Below, one piece after another: positions 57,979-64,000 of a stretch of DNA of 64,000 nt. The stretch is taken from assembly GCA_023313575.1 (NCBI GenBank), contig JAJTTP010000008.1, positions 248,001 to 312,000 of the forward strand. The letters are read 5' to 3'. Below the pieces are notes generated by a model. The model saw nothing but the letters and a program-made list of their open reading frames with translations, was not told the DNA's origin and ran no database searches. Position 1 is the first letter of the stretch. Each line of letters opens with the position of its first letter. Origin of the DNA: Eutypella sp. D-1. Lineage: Eukaryota; Ascomycota; Sordariomycetes; Xylariales; Diatrypaceae. Both the position numbers and the translations under genes were made by a program.

Positions 57979-60900
57979 AACTACCGCGACATTATTGATT
58001 TACATACGTTTCGAGCCAAATTGGGAGCAGCGCATGTCGGTCTGAGGTTCGACCCGACCTTGCACTTTCGAGGTAGAGATTATCCTGTTACGTAGTGGGA
58101 CGCGTTATTCGTTATTCGGTAAACTCGCGATAGTTGTCGACTCGATACTGTTCTTGGTCTATCTACTTAAGTAGGTAGTAGGAATTATTGCGTCACAAAT
58201 GTCAAATGGATCAATTGATTGCAGAACGTATCATATCCTGGTCCTGTGAACAACAATTCGAACGATACGAATAGTCAACAGAGAAAAGAATAGGTATATT
58301 AATTATGGTATGGATAAGACAAAAGCTACAAGATCGAAGTGAATAAATAGTGAGGTAGGATTAGGAGAGGGTAGTAGTAAGAATGTAAGAATGATAGTAA
58401 AGGTGGTAGGTATCATATTAGTAGTACTTTAGGCGGGCTCTTAAGAGGTATATAACGGTACAAGTATGCAGCTAGCTGAGTACCTACCTACCCAAGTGCA
58501 TAGTGTACGGAGTAGAAGTACTACGAGGCATCTATAAAGTACCTACCTAGGTAGTAGTAATGAACTTACAGCATGTTAGGTAGGATTAGTTGGAAATTCT
58601 AATCTTAAGTGCCGTCCATTTAACTATAACCTAATAAGTCCCCACTGACTACATATCCGGCTACCGATTATCTCATATCGTATAAATGCATACTACTAGG
58701 GATATTGTAGAAATTCAAGCTGTTAACATGAATGGTATCATCGACTTACATGTTAACATTGGACATGTCATCTTGCTTAGCCGTATTAGATACCAAAAGA
58801 GCATTCTGACTATGCAACCTATTATAACCACCATGTGTCGAGATTTAAGATCTTGACGCATACAAGTCATTGTTACAACTACTTAGGTAGCCAGTAAAAA
58901 AGAAGCTATACCACGGTGGATCCCCCGATTAGGAGCCCCACGCGCATACTTACGATAGGGAGCACCCGAGACTAGCAACTACGCAGGCAAGAAGGTTGGA
59001 GGGATCTTGCCTTGCCATCCACGCCATCCTTTCCTCAGCGTTGTATCCGGTTCCTTGCGGGTGTGGGGAAGGGCCCCTAAAATCCCTACCTACATTAACT
59101 TACTGCTTACCGTTCTAGTCACTACAAGTTACCCCTATACGCTAGCCAACTAGGTAGATAACGAACGATGTACATCATCGTCTGCGGTCCGGGGTTGACG
59201 TTCGCGCTTTTTGTAGATTCACTAATATCCTTTACGGAACAGCAGGTTAGCTCAAAGTACACGCTCCTACATTGCTGTCTTCGGTATTCCGTCGCAGTAC
59301 GTAAGCAGGGAGGACAAGACAGCTAAAGTCGCAATGGTTGTCTATTAATTTTCGTCTTGCCAATCCTGATTCGACCGCCACAATGCTCTACGAGCGGCGG
59401 AATCCATCTTGATGGAATTTGTGCTATAGGAGGTACGGCCTAAAGCAGATCCAGGATGTATTAAAGGTGACTGTGCAGTCTGATCTAGTCAAGGACCCTT
59501 AGACTAACCGGGCAGTTATGAGAACAATATCACATAGGGTGGTGGTGATTATCTGTTAACCCCATGCGAAGGGAGTTGGAGTCGTAAAGAAAGGTCGAGG
59601 GCCTAGGTCACGGCGGACTTTCTACTATTTCCTGGTATAGAGCTGATCTTACAACGTCAGTAACCCATATCCTCCCATGTCGTCGCAAGAGACGAAGCCG
59701 CTCTCCGCGGCTGACGACCTATACATAGCCGGCATGTAGATCAGAGCCCCTTACAGGGCTTTAAAGGAGGCGTTCCACTTTCTTTCCCCACACACCCTCC
59801 ACCCTTAACACAATTACATGAGCACACACGCCCTAACACGCCTCGCACATACTTATTTCTTCGTTTCTATTTTCATTCTATTCTAGGAACTTTCGCAGCC
59901 AACTATTATGTCAGAATATCGCGATTCATCACCAAGATGATGGCTTTCTTTACTATTCGCGACAGATAACAGTATTAGATATATTTGGTACACCATGAAC
60001 TGCATTACCCGTAGCCCTCGACACGGGCTATCGACAATATACGGATGCCGAGTCTCTGTTAACCTTTGTCCTGTCCAGAGACAATATCACCATAGACTCA
60101 GAGGTTTTAGCTTGTTATTCCAGATACTGGAACTCCACCACTTCCACTCCCCAACGGGGTTGACAGAGCCTTTATCCATCCTGGGCCTGGCCTGCTCATC
60201 GCCGGTGACCTCGAAGGACCATGTCCAGGCCTCTGTAAGCTACTCTCCAGCAGCCTATCCCAGGCTCCCAGAACTGAAACAAACGCGAGTTGCAGACAGG
60301 ATGGCAGTAGCAAGATTGCAGCCCGCGCCGGTTACGGGTAGGAGGTTCAGGGAAAGGTGGGCAAGGTCCCGACAAACGTGAGCCCGACTATCGATGCTAG
60401 AAAGGTGCTATCCTCTTTGGCCGAACCAACTCAGAAAGAAGGGAGGTTCGTGATTATTTATAGACTCGCCCCAAGATGTCCATGGGTGCCCTAGCCAGAA
60501 CAGGTTCGCTTAGACCTAAGCAAGAACCAACACTCTGATGGGAAGGGTAGCAGCACTGTGGGAGAACGGGCTCCTTTTGGAACACTCTATCGTTTCTTAG
60601 CGAGGGTCCTACTCCGTGGAAGAGAGCTTCGGTGTAGAGTAGGAAATTAATTCCCCTTTGCTTTAAGGGGTAAGATAGGGGTAGTACGACCCCCACACTT
60701 TATGTGTCGATATAGATGTCACAGTCTCAGCCCTGTACCGCAACCCACCTAGTGTGGGGTCTAGTTTGAGGGGATTTCCATTCTTGTGTTTCTCGTGCTC
60801 CTCAAACTGTACTATGTACGTCGTTATATGTGTACATCTGATTAGTCTAACAATAATATCTAAGTTGGATCATGATGCTATGAAGCCCTCTTATATTCCG

Positions 60901-62111
60901 CAAGCGGCAAAAGAGTATCCTTAGTCCCCCCGATCAGGTTATAAGCTGTGTCTTAATGGGCAGGAGTCAATTAGGGTCAGTCCCTAATCTCACATGTCGG
61001 GTGTCGTATACGCTTTTTCTCCTTATTTTAATGTCAGCAGATAGGGGTTAGAGTGATGGGATAGACCTTGGCCAGATGACTCATCCTGTGCGGGAAACGC
61101 GCAGCGCTTTCTACGACCGAGAATTTTTGAGTAGCTACCAGCCTTTGATAAGTGCTTGACGGTGTCGCATTTGACAAAAACGGAATGTTGTGTTGAAAAG
61201 CCAAATGTTTTACTTTAAGAGTCTACGGGCAGGACCCTAGTGGGGACTCCTATTTCAAGTCGTGGTGCATATAATCAAGTTTGCGTCTCGCGAATATCAT
61301 GTAATGCCGATGAGAAGAACGTCTCGGACATAAAAGCTGTTCACGGAGATAGCGCCGGCTATATGCTAGAATCAAGGCTCCGGCAAATGGTGCCTGGGCC
61401 GTGGTAGGGCACTCGATGACCACTTCGCATCTATTTACTCCGAGAAAAAAAAAAGATGGGATATTCCCTTAGGGATCGCGTGGACCCTGTAACTACAGAG
61501 CAGCCAATAGTCATAGTCCTTAAGGTGATGATTTTTACTCCCCATCCCTCGAATGGTTACCGAACGCTTGGGACTATGAGATATGATTACCTAACGAGGC
61601 GGCTAAGAAGTACTGAAGGTTTCCGAAAAAGGAAATTTCCGTGTCGGGAATAGTCAGCCGTCGGGGCGACATCGGAGCATGTAAGTTACACAATAACGTG
61701 CACCAACATATATGGAAAACCGAGCGGTGTAATCAAGCAGGTTTGACAGGGTTTGACAGGGTTAATCTGTTAAACCTGCCAAGACGGGGGGACGAAGAGC
61801 AGGAGATAAGCTCTCGGGGAATTCGCGTTACCATACCTACTAGGTAGGTAGAGTCTCGGGGAGGCTTATCCTTATCGTTTGCAAGTGAAAAGGAAAGAAA
61901 GACGTAGATAGAAAAATAGTGATAATTAGAACATGCCCGTGAGTCGAAGGTCGGAAACACTTCCTGTCATCCTCTGCCTCTTCCCTACTCTGTTAATTAG
62001 CGGTTGGAAAAATTGAGATCGAAACGGTTAATCTTCGATTCAAATAGTCTCCTTTTTTTTGTGTTTGTTTTTGTTTTTCTCAATTTGTCATTTTCTTAAA
62101 ATATATTGTGA
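57979..62111. other. gene-poor region, 4.1 kb
   Basis: The longest gene desert here. A 128-codon frame at 59995-60381 has no recognisable features. A TACCTAGGTA copy lies at 58544-58553 and a hairpin at 61737-61779. I looked for transposase, reverse transcriptase and tRNA signals and found none convincing. Confidence 0.55.
61737..61779. repeat. imperfect inverted repeat, 13-bp arms
   Basis: GCAGGTTTGACAG (61737-61749) and CTGTTAAACCTGC (61767-61779) pair with a single G-T, which as RNA would be a G-U wobble. The loop repeats GGTTTGACAG, giving a second possible pairing register. Confidence 0.7.
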
Positions 62112-62286
62112 ATGTCTTCGGCACCGAGTCTCGTACGAGCCAGAGCCCGTGCTCTTGGAGCCTTTGCCAACTCCAATCTGACAACAACTCGCCCGATCCC
62201 GCCTACTCCCGTAAATCACGTAGATTTCACTGGCAGCAGCAGAGCAGGGGGCTGGCATAGTGGTTCGACTTTTGCCACGGATGCAG
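62112..62286 (+). CDS. candidate remote 5' exon of alanine aminotransferase (mitochondrial leader)
   Basis: An ATG frame of 58 codons beginning MSSAPSLVRARARALGAFAN (Arg-rich, no acidic residues: presequence-like) ends at GCAG|GTGAGT, a perfect donor. Joined to the acceptor TTCAATAG at 63378, preceded by a T-rich tract and CACTAAC, it continues in frame through LPTPRRSISG...RRQFHHTTKT into the enzyme. The intron would be 1,092 nt, much longer than others here, so this is a hypothesis. Without it these bases are 5' UTR or unrelated. Confidence 0.4.
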
Positions 62287-63506
62287 GTGAGTTTGGGGGA
62301 ATCTCCCTGGAGTCTTCTTGCCTTATTCGAGCACAAACTTTTGCTTGTTTTTTTAATTTTTTAATTTTTTATTTGGAATTTTTTCTACTTCCCCCATTAA
62401 CCATTAACTGGCTGTTGCCGAACCCCCACACACCCTAAAGTTTTAGGGTGCGAACTATAAAATGAGTGTAAAATGAATGAGCCCTATGATCGTCATAGAT
62501 GCGCTAAGTATACTCTTCATGGTCATGCGTATTATATTGCCTCTATTACTAGCACCTATATCTGGATACAGACATATATACTCATCACAATGCGCTCACC
62601 CTACGTCGCTGCTGACGAGTCCTACCTCTCGGCTGAGAGAGACATATCAATCATCATGGACAGACTAATCACCCGCTGACCAACACATCAACCACATGAT
62701 TGTCAGACAGGAGAAAGGATTGGATTCAGTCAGTGTACCAATTGTTTGCACTTGCACTTGTAGCTCCCGATTTTCCGCATCCCACCATTTCCCCATCCTA
62801 GTGGATATGCTCGTGGCCGAGAAGCTAAACGATCGGGTGCATTCAGCCAACCCAATCAGCCCAACCAACTTTGGAAGGTTATGAGTAAATGAGTCGGGCG
62901 GTTACGGCTCTGCACGTGGACTGTAGTAGTTTAGGGCTGCCGATGCTACATCTCCGATGCCAGGTTTGCCGGGCTTTTGTTAGGCAATCAAATGCCCCAG
63001 GGCTGTTTTAAGGCCGTCTCATCATCCACCTGTACATCCCGATCTGCGACCTTTGGAACACTACCTGTTAGGTACCCGGGGACTGAAGTATCGGATTTCG
63101 TCCTAATTCGCTCCCCGGCTATACCGTTAACAGGCCGGCCTCCATATATCATATCCAGCTTTGCTATATTACATCGTTTCCCCTCTTTTTTTTTCCCCCT
63201 ATTCCTTTTACACATGGAATCGGAATTTTAACCATAGCCGCAATATATCCCTCTTTTCGTTTGCTAACTACTACTTAAGTAATTGGTGTTTGAATTCGTG
63301 TACCTTTTTTTTTTCTCTTTTTCTCTTGGTCGCTATTTTAGTCCACTAACCCACTCTCCTTTTTTTTCTCTTCAATAGCGTTACCTACCCCGCGACGGTC
63401 AATATCAGGGTCTTCTACCCCACCATCTCTACCACTCCGGAGACAAAACCTGAATCTGCCCTACTTGACAGGCTCTAGACGGCAGTTTCACCACACAACA
63501 AAAACA

Positions 63507-64000
63507 ATGGGCAGGCTCAACGCGAAAAACGTCAACCCGCACGTGGTCGAGGCTAAGTACGCCGTGCGTGGTGAGCTGGCCGTCAAGTCGGAACACTACC
63601 GGGCGAAGATTAAGAAGGGCGACAAGGACCTGCCCTTCCCCGAGGTCATCTCCGCCAATATTGGAAATCCCCAGCAGCTCGACCAGAAGCCCATCACCTT
63701 CTTCCGCCAGGTTCTCAGTATCCTCGAGAACCCCAAGCTGTTGGAGCACGAGGATGTCCTGCTGAACTCTCTCGGGTACAAGAGCGACGTCATTGAGCGC
63801 GCGAAGTGGCTCCTCGATCATGTTGGCAGTGTCGGCGCTTACAGCGCTAGCGCGGGTGCTCCCGTGATCAAGGAGAGCGTTGCGAAATTCCTCGAGAGTG
63901 CGTATCTCTGCCCTTTTTATAGGCGAGCCCAATTGGATCATCTAAGGCTAGGCGACTAGTAAACTAACGACATGCAACAGAGCGCGATGGGTTCCCTGCC
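63507..64000 (+). CDS. ALT1: alanine aminotransferase, N-terminal part (runs off right edge)
   Basis: Exon 63507-63897, intron 63898-63980 (donor GAG A|GTGCGT, acceptor CAACAG), and a second exon from 63981 to beyond the window, reading KRDGFPA. The N-terminus GRLNAKNVNPHVVEAKYAVRG and EVISANIGNPQQL are the conserved start of alanine transaminases, which interconvert alanine/2-oxoglutarate and pyruvate/glutamate with PLP; the PLP lysine lies outside. The ATG at 63507 is the first in this exon, but the frame is open upstream to an acceptor at 63378 and encodes an Arg-rich, presequence-like stretch, so a longer mitochondrial form is likely. Confidence 0.93.

Noticed and set aside
58043..58060. 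GGTTCGACCC, resembling a tRNA B box (also GGTTCGACGACC at 42640)
   Set aside because: The flanking bases do not pair into a T stem, and no A box or acceptor stem lies at the right distance.
59440..59510. Tc1/mariner-like reading (RYGLKQIQDVLKVTVQS) in the gene desert
   Set aside because: The similarity is limited to about 17 residues with stops on both sides. No DDE residues or terminal inverted repeats were found.
60961..61260. Sequence starting TGTCGGGTGTCG that might be a solo LTR edge
   Set aside because: I found no second copy, no matching CA end and no target-site duplication in the window.

Overview
The window is nuclear DNA of a filamentous ascomycete (Pezizomycotina, most likely Sordariomycetes). 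The grounds are short introns of about 50-160 nt with GTRNGY donors and CTRAC-type branch sites, moderate GC content, a spacing of 3-4 kb per gene, and proteins of fungal type (Hul4, Vps27 with an LIDL clathrin box, HDEL-ended BiP, Git1-type permease, zincless-finger Fpg). The species cannot be named from sequence alone. I find no secondary-metabolite cluster, CRISPR array, prophage, rRNA, convincing tRNA or intact transposon. Nearly everything is housekeeping.

Layout. 1-5 kb: the 5' part of a HUL4-type HECT ubiquitin ligase (-, leaving the left edge) and a secreted histidine acid phosphatase (-) with three CACGTG boxes upstream. 6.9-13.1 kb: REI1 (60S maturation, +) and a long-chain acyl-CoA synthetase (+). 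15-26.3 kb: a DOA4-like deubiquitinase (-) head to head with the ESCRT-0 subunit VPS27 (+), then HBS1 (+), whose splice sites could also make a Ski7-like form. 28.5-37.4 kb: the ER chaperone KAR2/BiP (+), a GIT1-like glycerophosphoinositol permease (-, eight exons with a 19-nt microexon) and an Fpg-type DNA glycosylase (-). 39-47.7 kb: PRPP synthetase (+), PEX11 (+) and mitochondrial Met-tRNA formyltransferase (-). 48.9-58 kb: a small secreted HExxH metalloprotease-like protein (-), a 216-aa protein of unknown function (+), an AT-hook/FAR1-type DNA-binding protein (-) and an 801-aa unknown (-). 58-62 kb is gene-poor. Alanine aminotransferase (+) leaves the right edge, with a possible remote 5' exon for a mitochondrial presequence.

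Functional links. DOA4 and VPS27 act in the same endosomal sorting pathway and share one divergent intergenic region. The acid phosphatase and the GIT1-like permease are both phosphate-scavenging genes with CACGTG boxes upstream. The acyl-CoA synthetase and PEX11 both serve fatty-acid and peroxisome metabolism, with CCGAGG words upstream.

Non-coding DNA has two clear statistical oddities: a 10-bp palindrome, TACCTAGGTA, present at least eight times, and many G or C homopolymers of 12-22 nt. I did not find a convincing new multi-gene system. The best leads are the HBS1/SKI7 splice architecture, the palindrome family, the phosphate-type E-boxes and the split alanine aminotransferase leader. All gene models are hand-read: exon junctions are inferred from splice signals plus reading phase, not from transcripts.
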